A DNA stretch of 64,000 nucleotides, taken from Microbacterium lemovicicum (GTDB lineage: Bacteria > Actinomycetota > Actinomycetes > Actinomycetales > Microbacteriaceae). The position numbers were made by a program, and so were the translations under genes. Positions 36,841 through 45,782 of the stretch are shown piece by piece. Position 1 is the stretch's first letter. Every line of letters starts with the position of its first letter. The notes below the pieces were generated by a model. It was not told the DNA's origin, did not search any database, and saw nothing but the letters and a program-made list of their open reading frames with translations. Location: positions 2,604,001-2,668,000 of the forward strand of contig NZ_CP031423.1 in the NCBI RefSeq assembly GCF_003991875.1. Reading direction: 5' to 3'.

Positions 36841-38538
36841 GTCGCCGATCGGCACCGGCTTGACGGGCGCCTGGGGGGCGAAGCCCGACCGCTCCGCGGC
36901 GGGGACACCGGTGAGGCGCGCCTGCATGTCCGTCAGGACGGGTCCGCAGTAGCGGCCCTGGCACTTCCCCATCCCCGCGCGCGTGATGCGCTTCACGGAG
37001 CCCGGAGCCGACGTGCGATCGGTCATGGCCGTGACGATGTCGCCGTGGCAGGTGCCCTCGCAGCGGCACACCACGGTGTCGGGCTCGGCGAGCTGATCGG
37101 TGAGCACGGGGGCGGCGAAAAGCGCGTTCACGCCGCGCTGGAAGGCGAGATGGCGCCGGGCCGCCCGTACGTGTTCGGCATCGGTGCGCGTGGGCCGGCC
37201 GGCGAGATCGGCCGCCACGGCCTCCGCGGCCAGAAGGCCCTCGGCCTGGGCGAACTTCGCGCCGCGCACGCCGGCCGCGTCCCCGATCGACCACACGGTG
37301 GGAATCGAGGTGCGCCCCGTCTCGTCGGTCGCCGTCACGAGTGTCCCCCGTACGGCGTCGAAGTCGTGCCGGGCGCCGAGCCCGCGGGCGAGGTCGTTGC
37401 TCGGCAGGAAGCCGTAGCCCAGGCAGACGGCGTCGACGTCGAACCGGCGGCGCCGCCCGTGCGCGCGGCCGTCGGCGTCGACCGCGGCCACGGTCGCGCT
37501 CGACACCCCGTCCCGGACGTCGCCGTCCATCCGCTCCACGACCGCGCCCGTGATGATCGGCACGCGGCGCGCGGCGAGGGAGGCGAGGTAGCGGATGCCG
37601 TCGGCGGTCAGCGCGGGAGCGTTGCGGGTCATCCTCAGGCCGGCGGCGGCACGGAGGGGCGAGAGCATCCGCGCGGCCTCCACCAGCGCCACCACCCGCA
37701 CCCCGGCGCGCGCGAGCTCGGCTGCGAGCTGGATGTTGAGAGGACCGTTGCCCGCGATGAGCACCCGGCTCCCGGGCGCGACCTGCTGCGAGCGCAGCAG
37801 CGACTGCCCGGCGCCCGTGGTCATGACGCCCGGCAGCGTCCAGCCGGGGATCGGCACCCCGCGCTCGTACGCGCCGGTGGCGATGATCACGCGGCGGGGG
37901 CGGATGACCCATCGCTCCGCCGCCGAGCGCGCCAGGAAGCGGTCGGCATCGAAGGCGGCCCACACGGTCGTGCCGAGCAGCATCCGGACCCCCGCGTCCT
38001 TCGCGGCGTCGATGAGCCGGCGACCGGCGACGTACTGGCCGTCTAGCCGCGTCTCGTCGAGCGCGAAGGCGGGATCGGGCTGCTTGTAGTACTGACCGCC
38101 CAGCTTGGTGCGGTCATCGGTGACGAGCACGTCGAGGCCGTGCACGGCCAGCTCCGTCGCGGCGGCGAGGCCCGCAGGACCGGCGCCGATGACGAGCACG
38201 TCGGGGGCGATCTCCGACTCGGGGCGCGGTGCCTCGGGCGGCTCCGGCGCACGGCGCTTGACGGGCTGGGTCTCGATGACCTGTCCCGGGCGGGCGGGCG
38301 TGACGCACGCGAGGGAGCCTCCCCCGCCATCGACGCGGACCGTGCACTCGTGGCACACGCCCATCCCGCACCAGACGCCGCGCAGTCCCCCGGCTCCGTC
38401 CTCGCGGTTGCCCCGCTCGCCGGCGGCGAGCATGGCCGAGGCGATGGTGTCGGTCGCACGGACGGGCACGTCGCGGCCGTCGAAGCTCATCGCTCCCGAC
38501 TCCTCGGGCGATCCGATGCCCGGGGACGTTATCCTCAT
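36826..38538 (-). CDS. Fused [2Fe-2S]/FAD/BFD oxidoreductase subunit (HcnA-HcnB or LhpE-LhpF type)
   Basis: 570 residues in three parts. Residues 1-85: ferredoxin-like domain with Cys57, Cys62, Cys65 and Cys78 for a [2Fe-2S] cluster. About 112-460: pyridine-nucleotide-disulphide-type FAD domain starting VLVIGAGPAGLAAATELA, with a second dinucleotide motif VLIAGNGPLNIQLAAEL. About 489-531: BFD-like cluster site with Cys491, Cys493, Cys497, Cys526 and Cys531. HcnABC, opine oxidase and D-hydroxyproline dehydrogenase normally split the first two parts between subunits; here they are one chain. The DAO subunit is the gene at 35566. ATG 38538 follows GAGGAG. Substrate not determined. Confidence 0.85.
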   Translation of the reverse strand: MRITSPGIGSPEESGAMSFDGRDVPVRATDTIASAMLAAGERGNREDGAGGLRGVWCGMGVCHECTVRVDGGGGSLACVTPARPGQVIETQPVKRRAPEPPEAPRPESEIAPDVLVIGAGPAGLAAATELAVHGLDVLVTDDRTKLGGQYYKQPDPAFALDETRLDGQYVAGRRLIDAAKDAGVRMLLGTTVWAAFDADRFLARSAAERWVIRPRRVIIATGAYERGVPIPGWTLPGVMTTGAGQSLLRSQQVAPGSRVLIAGNGPLNIQLAAELARAGVRVVALVEAARMLSPLRAAAGLRMTRNAPALTADGIRYLASLAARRVPIITGAVVERMDGDVRDGVSSATVAAVDADGRAHGRRRRFDVDAVCLGYGFLPSNDLARGLGARHDFDAVRGTLVTATDETGRTSIPTVWSIGDAAGVRGAKFAQAEGLLAAEAVAADLAGRPTRTDAEHVRAARRHLAFQRGVNALFAAPVLTDQLAEPDTVVCRCEGTCHGDIVTAMTDRTSAPGSVKRITRAGMGKCQGRYCGPVLTDMQARLTGVPAAERSGFAPQAPVKPVPIGDVAAS

Positions 38539-38569
38539 GCTCGCTCCTCGTCTCGCGCGGCCTGAGAGT

Positions 38570-38603
38570 GTTCACCATACGAACGACTGGTCGCTAAACG
38601 AAC
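38570..38603. promoter_or_regulatory. Two IclR-type operators in a divergent promoter
   Basis: GTTCACCATACGAAC (38570-38584) fits the consensus exactly; GGTCGCTAAACGAAC (38589-38603) has two differences. Starts are 19 bp apart. On the reverse strand TATGGT (38574-38579), a -10-like hexamer for the HcnAB-like gene, lies inside the first site; on the forward strand TAAGCT (38612-38617) is a -10 candidate for the SDR at 38692, with the second site over its -35 region. Confidence 0.6.
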
Positions 38604-38691
38604 ATACCGTCTAAGCTGATGAGCGTCCACACCTGACGACCACTTCACCACACGGAGTCTGCGCCTCCGTCGCCGCAGCCGGAGGCACGCC

Positions 38692-39456
38692 ATGACCGAT
38701 CTCGCCGACCGCACCATCCTCGTGACCGGCGCCTCCAGCGGCATCGGGCTGGCCATCGTGCAGCGGCTCGCCTCGACGGGCGCCCGCGTGATCGCGCACG
38801 CGAACACGAACCCCGACGGCGCACGCCGGGCCGTGGCATCCTTCCCGTCCGACAGAGCCCACGTGGTGCAGGCCGACCTCGCCGATCCGGCGGGCGCGGG
38901 CCGGCTGTGGGAGCAGGCGGAGACCTGGGCGGGCCGCATCGACGTCGTCGTCCTGAACGCGGCCATCATGCCCCGCATCGAGCTCGACGACACCGACGAG
39001 CGCTGGCAGGCCGTCATGGAGCAGGCGCTGCAGGTCAACACGCTCAGCCAGCTGACGCTCATCCGCCGGGCACTGGCGCACTTCGCGGGGCACGACGGCG
39101 GCACCATCGTCGGGCTCAGCAGCTGGGTGACTCAACGCGGCAGCGGTCACGCCAACCTCGTCGCGTACGCCGCATCGAAGGCGGCGACCGCCGCCGCGAT
39201 CAAGACGATCGCCCGCACCCACGCCGACCGCAACGTGCTGGCGTACCTGATCGCGCCCGGCGCGGTGGACACAGGGATGTCGGCGACGGCGAGCGCCGAC
39301 CGGGGCGGCCGGGAGGAGTTCCTGCGGGCGCTGGCCATGGGCGAGATGGTCCCGCCGGAGGAGATCGCCGAGCTCGTCTCCCTGCTGGCGTCCGGTCGCG
39401 TGCGCCACCTGAGCGGAGCGACCCTGGACATCAATGGCGCCTCATATATCAGGTGA
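38692..39456 (+). CDS. SDR-family oxidoreductase (paralogue of the SDR at 1090)
   Basis: 254 residues. TGASSGIG cofactor motif (12-19), VVLNAAIM, catalytic Ser in GLSSWVTQ, Tyr-Lys in YAASKAA, and the terminal SGATLDINGASYIR shared with the SDR at 1090-1839. ATG 38692 follows GGAGGCACGCC. It is 54 bp upstream of the IclR gene and downstream of two IclR-type sites, so it is probably auto-regulated together with its regulator and acts in the same pathway as the HcnAB/DAO oxidase. Confidence 0.88.
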   Translation: MTDLADRTILVTGASSGIGLAIVQRLASTGARVIAHANTNPDGARRAVASFPSDRAHVVQADLADPAGAGRLWEQAETWAGRIDVVVLNAAIMPRIELDDTDERWQAVMEQALQVNTLSQLTLIRRALAHFAGHDGGTIVGLSSWVTQRGSGHANLVAYAASKAATAAAIKTIARTHADRNVLAYLIAPGAVDTGMSATASADRGGREEFLRALAMGEMVPPEEIAELVSLLASGRVRHLSGATLDINGASYIR

Positions 39457-39510
39457 TGAGTAAGGTGAGGACGATCACGCACGACGTCCGCCGGTCGAGG
39501 GAGCCCCGCC

Positions 39511-40308
39511 ATGCAAGCCAGAGAGCCCCATCAGCCCTCCGGTGAGTTCGTCCAGTCCCTCGCTCGCGGTCTCGCGGTCATCCGTGCGTTCTCCGACGAA
39601 CGCACCATGCTCACCCTGGCCGACGTCGCCAAGATCGCGGGACTCAGCCGCGCCTCCGCGCGTCGATCCCTCCTGACTCTCGAGACGCTCGGCTACGTCG
39701 GGATGCAGCAGAACCGCTTCTACCTGCGGCCGCGGGTGCTCGACCTCGGCTACGCGTTCCTCTCCTCCTCGTCGAGCGTGGACGTGACGCAGGACCACCT
39801 GCGCCGCCTGTCCGCGCGCATCGGCGAATCGTGCTCGGCCTGCGAGTACGACGACGGCGACATCGTCTACGTCGCCCGGGCGGCCGCCGACTCGGTCATG
39901 CCCCTCCGCGTGAGCATCGGCCGACGCATCCCCGCCTTCTGCACGTCCACCGGGCGGGTGCTGCTGTCGGCCATGCCGCCCGACGAGCTCGACGAGTTCT
40001 TTCGCGTGTACCCGCGGGAGAAATTCACTCCGCTCACCGTCACCGACGAAGGCGAGCTGCGCGAGCGCATCGCCGAGGTGCGCGCGCAGGGCTGGGCGGT
40101 CAACAACCAGGAGCTCGACCTCGGCGCCCGCTCGATCGCCGCTCCCGTCGTCGACAGCCGCACGGGCGCGTACATCAGCGCGGTGAACATCACCGTGTCG
40201 ACCTCCCGCGTCTCGGTCGACGAGCTGGTGGAGCAGTGCCTGCCGCTCCTGCTCGAGACCACGCGCCAGATCGGCTCGGACATCGCGCTGATGGGTCAGC
40301 AGCGCTGA
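39511..40308 (+). CDS. IclR-family transcriptional regulator (PcaR/PobR-like)
   Basis: 265 residues. N-terminal winged HTH: VQSLARGLAVIRAFSDERTM and VAKIAGLSRASARRSLLTLE; C-terminal ligand domain with SVMPLRVSIGRRIPAFCTSTGRVLL and GWAVNNQELDLGARSIAAPV, typical of the Pca/Pob branch. ATG 39511 has GAGGGAG upstream. It lies at the centre of the oxidase/transport locus and is the natural candidate to bind the 15-bp sites at 188-261, 35532, 38570 and 43839, which resemble known PcaU/PobR sites. Members can activate or repress; site positions over -35/-10 suggest repression here. Confidence 0.88.
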   Translation: MQAREPHQPSGEFVQSLARGLAVIRAFSDERTMLTLADVAKIAGLSRASARRSLLTLETLGYVGMQQNRFYLRPRVLDLGYAFLSSSSSVDVTQDHLRRLSARIGESCSACEYDDGDIVYVARAAADSVMPLRVSIGRRIPAFCTSTGRVLLSAMPPDELDEFFRVYPREKFTPLTVTDEGELRERIAEVRAQGWAVNNQELDLGARSIAAPVVDSRTGAYISAVNITVSTSRVSVDELVEQCLPLLLETTRQIGSDIALMGQQR

Positions 40309-40334
40309 CGCGTCACGGCTGACCGGCGCTGCCG

Positions 40335-41132
40335 TCAGGCTTCGGTCGCGTCCGCCCGGGTGTTGAGGATGCGCGAGAGGAACTTCCTCGTGCGCTCCTG
40401 CGTCGGGGCATCCAGCACCTGCTCGGGCGGCCCCATCTCGACGATGCGGCCCCCGTCCATGAAGGCGACGCGGTCGGCGACCTCACGGGCGAAGTCGATC
40501 TCGTGCGTGACGACGATCATCGTGAGTCCTTCGGAGGCGAGCCGCCGCATCACCGACAGCACCTCCCCGACCGTCTCCGGGTCGAGCGCGGAGGTGGGCT
40601 CGTCGAAGAGCATCACCTTGGGCCGCATCGCCAGGGCACGGGCGATGGCCGCGCGCTGCTGCTGCCCGCCGGACAGCTGCCGCGGGTAGGTGTCCTCCTT
40701 GCCCTCCAGGCGCACCCATTCGAGCAGCTGCCGGGCGTGGGCCTTCGCCTCCGCCCGCGGGGTGCCCAGCACCTGGATGGGCGCCTCGATGATGTTCTCG
40801 AGCACCGTCATGTGGCCGAAGAGGTTGAAGCTCTGGAAGACCATGCCGATCTCGGTCCGCTGCCGAGCGAGTTCGGCCGGTGCGACCTCGACCAGCTGAC
40901 CACGCGACTCCCGCACGCCGACGATCTCGCCGTTGAGGCGCACGACGCCGCCGTCGGGGCGCTCGAGGTGGTTGACGCATCGCAGAAGGGTGCTCTTGCC
41001 CGATCCGGAGGGTCCGATGATGCAGACGACCTCGGCCGGGAACACCTCGAGCTCGACCGCGTCGAGCACCTGGAGCGGGCCGTAGTGCTTGGAGATCGCC
41101 TCGAGCTGGACGATGGGCGCGGTGCGCGTCAT
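40335..41132 (-). CDS. Polar amino acid ABC transporter ATP-binding protein (GlnQ/HisP-like)
   Basis: 265 residues: [20 protein letters not shown]alker [19 protein letters not shown], signature [16 protein letters not shown], Walker [15 protein letters not shown] and [14 protein letters not shown] clear PAAT-family ATPase. ATG 41132 overlaps the permease stop (ATGA). Convergent with the IclR gene across 26 bp. Works with the permease at 41129 and binding protein at 42850. Confidence 0.9.
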   Translation of the reverse strand: MTRTAPIVQLEAISKHYGPLQVLDAVELEVFPAEVVCIIGPSGSGKSTLLRCVNHLERPDGGVVRLNGEIVGVRESRGQLVEVAPAELARQRTEIGMVFQSFNLFGHMTVLENIIEAPIQVLGTPRAEAKAHARQLLEWVRLEGKEDTYPRQLSGGQQQRAAIARALAMRPKVMLFDEPTSALDPETVGEVLSVMRRLASEGLTMIVVTHEIDFAREVADRVAFMDGGRIVEMGPPEQVLDAPTQERTRKFLSRILNTRADATEA

Positions 41133-42142
41133 TCCACCGGCTCCTTTCTGGGGACGTAGCTGGAGTGGCCGGTCCGCGACATGAGCTTCTTGAGCTTGGT
41201 CAGATAGGTGTCGGGCACGGTGCGGCTGGCGCCCTTGGCGTAGTACTTCTCGATGTAGTGCTGCCCGATGGAGAGCACGGAGGTCAGGAACAGGTACCAG
41301 ATGCAGGCGACGACCAGCAGCGGGATCGTCTCGAACGTGCGGGCGTAGATGACCTGCACCGTGTACAGCAGCTCGCTGATGGCGACGATGCTCACGAGGC
41401 TGGTGCCCTTCAGCATCGAGATGACCTGGTTGCCGGTCGGCGGCACGATGACCCGCATCGCCTGGGGGAGCACCACACGGCTCATCGCGCGACGACGCGA
41501 CATGCCGAGCGCGGCGGCCGCCTCGCTCTGGCCGTGATCGACCGACTGGATGCCGGCGCGGATGATCTCCGACATGTACGCGCCCTCGTTCAACCCGAGG
41601 CCGAGCATCGCGGCGACCATGGAGGTGATCACGGAGTTGGTGTCGACCTCCAGGAACTGCGGGCCGAACGGGATGCCGATCGACAGGCTCGGGAGGAAGC
41701 TGGCGAGGTTGTACCAGAACAGCAGCTGCACGAGCAGCGGAGTGCCGCGGAAGATCCAGATGTAGCCGTCCGCCGCCACGTTCAGCAGCAGGCTGCGCGA
41801 GATCTTCATGAGGGCGAGGATCAGGCCGATCAGGCAGCCCAGGATCATCGCGACGGCTGTGAGCACCAGGGTGAGGACGACGCCGTTGAGCACCTTCTGG
41901 TTGAAGAGGTAGAACCAGACGGTGTCCCACTTCATCGCGTCGGCGGTGAGGAACTTCGAGACGATGTCGAGGACGATCAGCACCACGACGATGCGCAGCA
42001 CCCAGCCGCCGATTTTCCCCCACATCCGCCGCGAGTCCGAGATGCGGACCGTCTTGGCGGTGTCGCGCCGGCCGATCTGCAGGGTGGCGGTCAGCGGACC
42101 CCGCTCCGCATCCCGCGGCGGCGGAGAATCGTTCGTCATCAT
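41129..42142 (-). CDS. Polar amino acid ABC transporter permease
   Basis: 337 residues. A hydrophilic N-terminal stretch of about 45 residues precedes the first helix ([15 protein letters not shown]). [16 protein letters not shown] and [20 protein letters not shown] plus [20 protein letters not shown] are the HisM/GlnP landmarks and coupling loop. C-terminal tail of about 40 residues after IEKYYAKG is longer than usual. ATG 42142 (second ATG at 42139) follows AGAGGACTCCG. Confidence 0.88.
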   Translation of the reverse strand: MMTNDSPPPRDAERGPLTATLQIGRRDTAKTVRISDSRRMWGKIGGWVLRIVVVLIVLDIVSKFLTADAMKWDTVWFYLFNQKVLNGVVLTLVLTAVAMILGCLIGLILALMKISRSLLLNVAADGYIWIFRGTPLLVQLLFWYNLASFLPSLSIGIPFGPQFLEVDTNSVITSMVAAMLGLGLNEGAYMSEIIRAGIQSVDHGQSEAAAALGMSRRRAMSRVVLPQAMRVIVPPTGNQVISMLKGTSLVSIVAISELLYTVQVIYARTFETIPLLVVACIWYLFLTSVLSIGQHYIEKYYAKGASRTVPDTYLTKLKKLMSRTGHSSYVPRKEPVE

Positions 42143-42169
42143 CGGAGTCCTCTTCGTGGGGGGATCTGG

Positions 42170-42778
42170 TCAGGCGCGGGGAGCGGCCGGAACGGTGAGC
42201 GACGTCATCGCCGACCATCCACCGTCGATTTCGAGCGACGATCCGGTCACGTGGCAGGACCGGTCGGAGGCGAGGAACGCCAGGGCGTCGTCGAGACCCT
42301 GGTCGTCGGGGCGGAGGGTGTTCACCCGCACCCCGTGCTCCTGGAGGTCGGGCGCGAGGCGTCCGACGAGGCGGTCGAGCGCCGTGAGGTTCGTCAGCGC
42401 GTCCGGCTCGTCGTCGGCGGCCCGGCCGACGGCGATGATCGACCCGCGGCCCCGTGCCGTCATGGCGGGGGCGAAGATGCGGATGGCCTCCCAGCACTCC
42501 CCCGTGTCGCGCGGCGAGGCGCTCGCGCAGTGCACGAGCACCTCCACCTCGGGGAACTCCAGGGCCACCGCGCCGAGGGCGTCGGCATCGCACGCGCAGG
42601 CGGTGCGGAGGGTGAAGCGGTCGTCGTGGCCGAAGCCGGCCTCGAGAGCCTCTCCGTCGCCGTCGGTCACGACGACGCGGGCCCCCCGCTCGGCCAGCAT
42701 GCGGGCACCGGCGCGGCCGAGGTCGCCGCCGGCGCGGATCACGAGCGCCGTGCGTCCGGTCAGATCGAGTGGGTTCAT
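42170..42778 (-). CDS. Degenerate SDR-like protein lacking catalytic residues
   Basis: 202 residues, shorter than the usual 245-260. The overall SDR plan is visible ([20 protein letters not shown] start, [21 protein letters not shown], and the ending [16 protein letters not shown]). However the TGxxxGxG motif reads RAGGDLG, the catalytic Ser region reads IIAVGRAAD and the YxxxK region reads [10 protein letters not shown], so both Ser and the Tyr-Lys pair appear to be missing. It is probably a non-enzymatic or re-purposed SDR. It sits between the binding-protein and permease genes of an amino acid importer; ATG 42778 follows GAGGGAACC. Confidence 0.75.
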   Translation of the reverse strand: MNPLDLTGRTALVIRAGGDLGRAGARMLAERGARVVVTDGDGEALEAGFGHDDRFTLRTACACDADALGAVALEFPEVEVLVHCASASPRDTGECWEAIRIFAPAMTARGRGSIIAVGRAADDEPDALTNLTALDRLVGRLAPDLQEHGVRVNTLRPDDQGLDDALAFLASDRSCHVTGSSLEIDGGWSAMTSLTVPAAPRA

Positions 42779-42794
42779 GGTTCCCTCAGCCCTG

Positions 42795-42832
42795 CGCGCT
42801 CCGGCGTCCGGTCGAACGGACGCCGGAGCGCG
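42795..42832 (-). terminator. 16-bp perfect hairpin after an amino acid SBP gene
   Basis: CGCGCTCCGGCGTCCG (42795-42810), loop GTCGAA, exact complement at 42817-42832. It is 18 bases after the binding-protein stop and 17 bases before the degenerate SDR. Likely attenuates transcription after the abundant binding protein. Confidence 0.75.
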
Positions 42833-42849
42833 GCGAGGGCAGGCCTGGC

Positions 42850-43794
42850 TTACTGAGATGCCGCGGGGTTCGCCTCGGCCTTGTCGACGAGGCCGAAGTC
42901 GATGTCCCACGTGGCGAGGATCTTCTCGTACGACCCGTCGTCGATGAGCTTGTTCATCGCGGCGGTGATGGCCTCGGTCATGCCGGAGTCCTTGCCGACG
43001 GCGATGCCCTCGAGGTTCGGCTGGTAGTCGAGCGGCTGGATCTCGAAGCCCTCGACGCCGCTGCCGTCGCGCAGGAGCCAGCTGAGCTGGCCCTTCGCGG
43101 TCATGAACGCGTCGATGCGGTCGGAGGTGACCGCCAGCTGGGCGGCCGCCTGCTGCGGGAACGAGTCGATGGTCGGCGCCTCCTTGCCGGCACTCTGACA
43201 CAGGCTCTGGATCTCCTCGATCTGGATGAGGAAGGCCGAGCCGGCCAGGGCGCCGATGCGCAGCCCGCACAGATCCTCCGGGGCGGAGATCGTGAGGCCC
43301 GCGCCGTCGCGCGTGATGACGCCGGTCGTGCTCTCGTGCACGGCGACGATGTCGACGACGTCGAGACGCTCCTGGGTGACGATGATCGACGCCCACGACG
43401 TGTCGTAGCGGCCGTTCTGGATGCCGGGGATGAAGGTGTCGAACGCTCCGGAGACCTCGGCCTCGAAGGACAGCCCGAGGACGGCGGCGACGGCACGTCC
43501 GAGGTCGGGCCCCCACCCCGCGAGCTCGTCGTTCTCGTCGAGGAACGTGTCGGCCGGCGCGTTGTCGAACTGGATCGCCGTCAGCGTGCCGCTGGACGCG
43601 ACGTCCTCGGGGACCATCGCGGCGATGTCCGCGTCCTTCGCGATGCTGACGCCGGCGACCTCGACATCGCCTCCCGCGGATGCCCCGCCGGCGGGGGCGT
43701 CGGAGCCGCCGGCGCAGCCGGCGAGCGTGAGGGTGGCGGCGGTGACCGCAGCCAGACCCAGGAGACTGCGGCGGAACGGCGAGGGTGTCTTCAT
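42850..43794 (-). CDS. Polar amino acid ABC transporter substrate-binding lipoprotein
   Basis: A 314-residue SBP_bac_3 protein: signal peptide with lipobox LAGC, a Gly/Ser linker, then GTLTAIQFDNAPADTFLDEN, GWGPDLGRAVAAVLGLSFE and the FIPGIQNGRYDTSWASIIVT region that lines the ligand cleft in GlnH-like proteins. QFDNAPADTFLDE replaces the common TEATYPPFEF(v)D, hinting at an atypical ligand. ATG 43794 follows AGGAGCCCCCG; an upstream in-frame start at 43872 would be inside an operator. Three IclR-type sites lie 45-97 bases upstream. Confidence 0.87.
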   Translation of the reverse strand: MKTPSPFRRSLLGLAAVTAATLTLAGCAGGSDAPAGGASAGGDVEVAGVSIAKDADIAAMVPEDVASSGTLTAIQFDNAPADTFLDENDELAGWGPDLGRAVAAVLGLSFEAEVSGAFDTFIPGIQNGRYDTSWASIIVTQERLDVVDIVAVHESTTGVITRDGAGLTISAPEDLCGLRIGALAGSAFLIQIEEIQSLCQSAGKEAPTIDSFPQQAAAQLAVTSDRIDAFMTAKGQLSWLLRDGSGVEGFEIQPLDYQPNLEGIAVGKDSGMTEAITAAMNKLIDDGSYEKILATWDIDFGLVDKAEANPAASQ

Positions 43795-43838
43795 CGGGGG
43801 CTCCTGGGGTGGGACGGGGCGAGCCGGATGGGCCCGAC

Positions 43839-43891
43839 GTTCGCGGTATGGACAGTTGTTCGTTCTACGCACGAGTGTTCACTATGCGTTC
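43839..43891. promoter_or_regulatory. Three IclR-type operators at exact 19-bp spacing
   Basis: GTTCGCGGTATGGAC (43839-43853), GTTCGTTCTACGCAC (43858-43872) and GTTCACTATGCGTTC (43877-43891). All begin GTTC and their starts are exactly 19 bp apart, in direct orientation. They lie upstream of the reverse-strand amino acid binding-protein gene. PcaU-type regulators are known to use triple repeats; the arrangement here is the clearest of the four clusters. Confidence 0.62.
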
Positions 43892-43984
43892 GGACGTGTC
43901 AACTGCGAATGAGCACCGATGCGAACTCGAGACCGGGCGCACGCGCGTGGAGCGCCGCCCAGGGCGGCGCGCACTCCCCCGCGA

Positions 43985-44479
43985 TCAGCGGAAGGAGGAG
44001 ACGACCGCGTTGCGGTGGTAGTCGAAGATGATGTTCGTCCGCGTGGAGGCGACGCGGTCGTGGCCGGAGATGTGCTCCACGACGAAGCGACGGAGCGAGG
44101 ACGAGTCGGCGACCGCGACATGCACCATGAAGTCGTCGACGCCACCGAGGAAGAAGACCTGGACGACCTCGTCGAAGCCGCGCGCGTGGTCGGCGAAGTC
44201 GATGATGCTCGCCTGCCGCGCCCCCGGACGCAAGGTCACGCCCACGAGGGCCTGCAGCCCCCGGCCCAGCTGCGCCTGGTCGATGCTGGCGGTGAACCCT
44301 GAGATCAGCCCGCGCTCGACGAGCGCCCGGAGGCGCCCGTGCGCGGTGGACGGCGCGATGCCCACGGCGGCGGCGAGCTCGCTGTTGGTCATGCGCGCGT
44401 CGGCGGTGACGGCGGCGATGATCGTCCGATCCGTGTCGTCGATCGCGGCAGCCTGTCGATTCTTCATCGAATTGGACAT
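43985..44479 (-). CDS. Lrp/AsnC-family transcriptional regulator, divergent from ald
   Basis: 164 residues. IDDTDRTIIAAVTADARMTN and VGIAPSTAHGRLRALVERGL form the AsnC-type HTH; GVTLRPGARQASIIDFADH and VFFLGGVDDFMVHVAVAD the RAM domain. It is transcribed away from alanine dehydrogenase, the same arrangement as AldR/Ald in mycobacteria, so it probably controls ald in response to alanine. ATG 44479 follows GGAAGGAAGGTG. Confidence 0.87.
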   Translation of the reverse strand: MSNSMKNRQAAAIDDTDRTIIAAVTADARMTNSELAAAVGIAPSTAHGRLRALVERGLISGFTASIDQAQLGRGLQALVGVTLRPGARQASIIDFADHARGFDEVVQVFFLGGVDDFMVHVAVADSSSLRRFVVEHISGHDRVASTRTNIIFDYHRNAVVSSFR

Positions 44480-44599
44480 CAGACACCTTCCTTCCCGAAG
44501 CGATACGTTGATTCTGCCCGATCGGGCGAAGATCCTTCACCGATGCTGAGCGCTGATCACCGTTCCTTCACACTGACAGCAATCGAGAGAGGACGACGC

Positions 44600-45721
44600 A
44601 TGAGGGTTGGCATTCCCGCAGAGATCAAGAACAACGAGGACCGGGTGGCGGTGACGCCCGCCATCGTGGATGCGCTGCGCCGCCGCGGGCACGAGGTCTT
44701 CATCGAGACCGGCGCCGGAGAGGGATCGCGCATCACCGACGACGACTTCCGCGCCGCCGGGGCCGAGATGCTGCCGGACGCCGACGAGGTGTGGGCGCGT
44801 GGAGACCTGCTGCTCAAGGTCAAGGAGCCCATCGCCGCGGAGTACGGCCGCATGCGCCGCGATCAGGTGCTGTTCACCTACCTGCACCTGGCCGCGTCCG
44901 CGCCGTGCACCCGGGCTCTGCTGGATGCCGGCACCACCGCGATCGCCTACGAGACCGTGCAGCTGCCCGACCGCAGCCTGCCGCTGCTGGCGCCGATGAG
45001 CGAAGTGGCCGGACGCCTCTCGATCCAGGTCGGCGCGTACAACCTCATGCGGCCCGCGGGCGGCCGGGGCACGCTCCTGGGCGGCGTCCCGGGCACCCGC
45101 AAGGCGAAGGTCGTGATCATCGGCGGCGGCGTGGCCGGGGAGAACGCCGCGCACAACGCCGTCGGGTTCGGCGCCGACGTGACCGTCATCGACGTGTCGC
45201 TCCCGCGCCTGCGACAGCTCGAGAACCAGTTCGGCGGCCTGATCCAGACGCGGCACTCGTCGTACCTCGAGATCGCCGATCAGCTCGCCGACGCCGACCT
45301 CGTCGTGGGCTCCGTGCTCATCCCCGGGGCCGCCGCGCCGAAGCTCGTCACCGACGAGATGGTGGCGCGGATGAAGCCGGGCTCCGTGCTCGTGGACATC
45401 GCCATCGATCAGGGCGGCTGCTTCGAGGGCTCGCACGCGACGACCCACGACGACCCGACGTTCGCCGTCCACGACACGCTGTTCTACTGCGTCGGCAACA
45501 TGCCCGGCGCCGTGCCGGAGACCTCCACCCGGGCGCTCACGAACGCCACGGCGCCGTACGTGCTCGCCCTGGCCGACAAGGGCTGGCGCCGCGCGCTGAC
45601 CGAGGACGCGGCGCTGGCCGCGGGCCTCAGCACGCACGACGGCGTCCTGACCAACGCGGGCGTCGGCGAGGCGCTCTCGCTCGCGCACACGCGCACGGCC
45701 GACGTGCTTCTGGCGGCCTGA
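44600..45721 (+). CDS. ald: Alanine dehydrogenase
   Basis: 373 residues, the normal length. L-alanine + NAD+ + H2O gives pyruvate + NH4+ + NADH. Active-site residues known from mycobacterial Ald are all present at matching numbers: Arg15 (NNEDRVAV), Lys75 (LLKVKEP), His96 (TYLHLA) and Asp270 (AIDQGGCFE). [21 protein letters not shown] is the NAD site. ATG 44600 follows GAGAGAGG. Divergent Lrp-type regulator upstream, strong palindromic terminator downstream (45742-45775). Uses alanine from peptides as carbon and nitrogen source. Confidence 0.95.
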   Translation: MRVGIPAEIKNNEDRVAVTPAIVDALRRRGHEVFIETGAGEGSRITDDDFRAAGAEMLPDADEVWARGDLLLKVKEPIAAEYGRMRRDQVLFTYLHLAASAPCTRALLDAGTTAIAYETVQLPDRSLPLLAPMSEVAGRLSIQVGAYNLMRPAGGRGTLLGGVPGTRKAKVVIIGGGVAGENAAHNAVGFGADVTVIDVSLPRLRQLENQFGGLIQTRHSSYLEIADQLADADLVVGSVLIPGAAAPKLVTDEMVARMKPGSVLVDIAIDQGGCFEGSHATTHDDPTFAVHDTLFYCVGNMPGAVPETSTRALTNATAPYVLALADKGWRRALTEDAALAAGLSTHDGVLTNAGVGEALSLAHTRTADVLLAA

Positions 45722-45741
45722 GCCCTCTCACCCGGGCACAA

Positions 45742-45775
45742 GTGAGGGGCGGATGCCGCGGCATCCGCCCCTCAC
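45742..45775. terminator. 34-bp perfect palindrome, bidirectional terminator
   Basis: GTGAGGGGCGGATGCCG (45742-45758) is followed directly by its exact complement CGGCATCCGCCCCTCAC (45759-45775). It lies 20 bases after the ald stop and seven bases before the stop of the convergent aldehyde dehydrogenase gene, so it probably ends both transcripts. Confidence 0.8.
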
Positions 45776-45782
45776 TGGGCTG

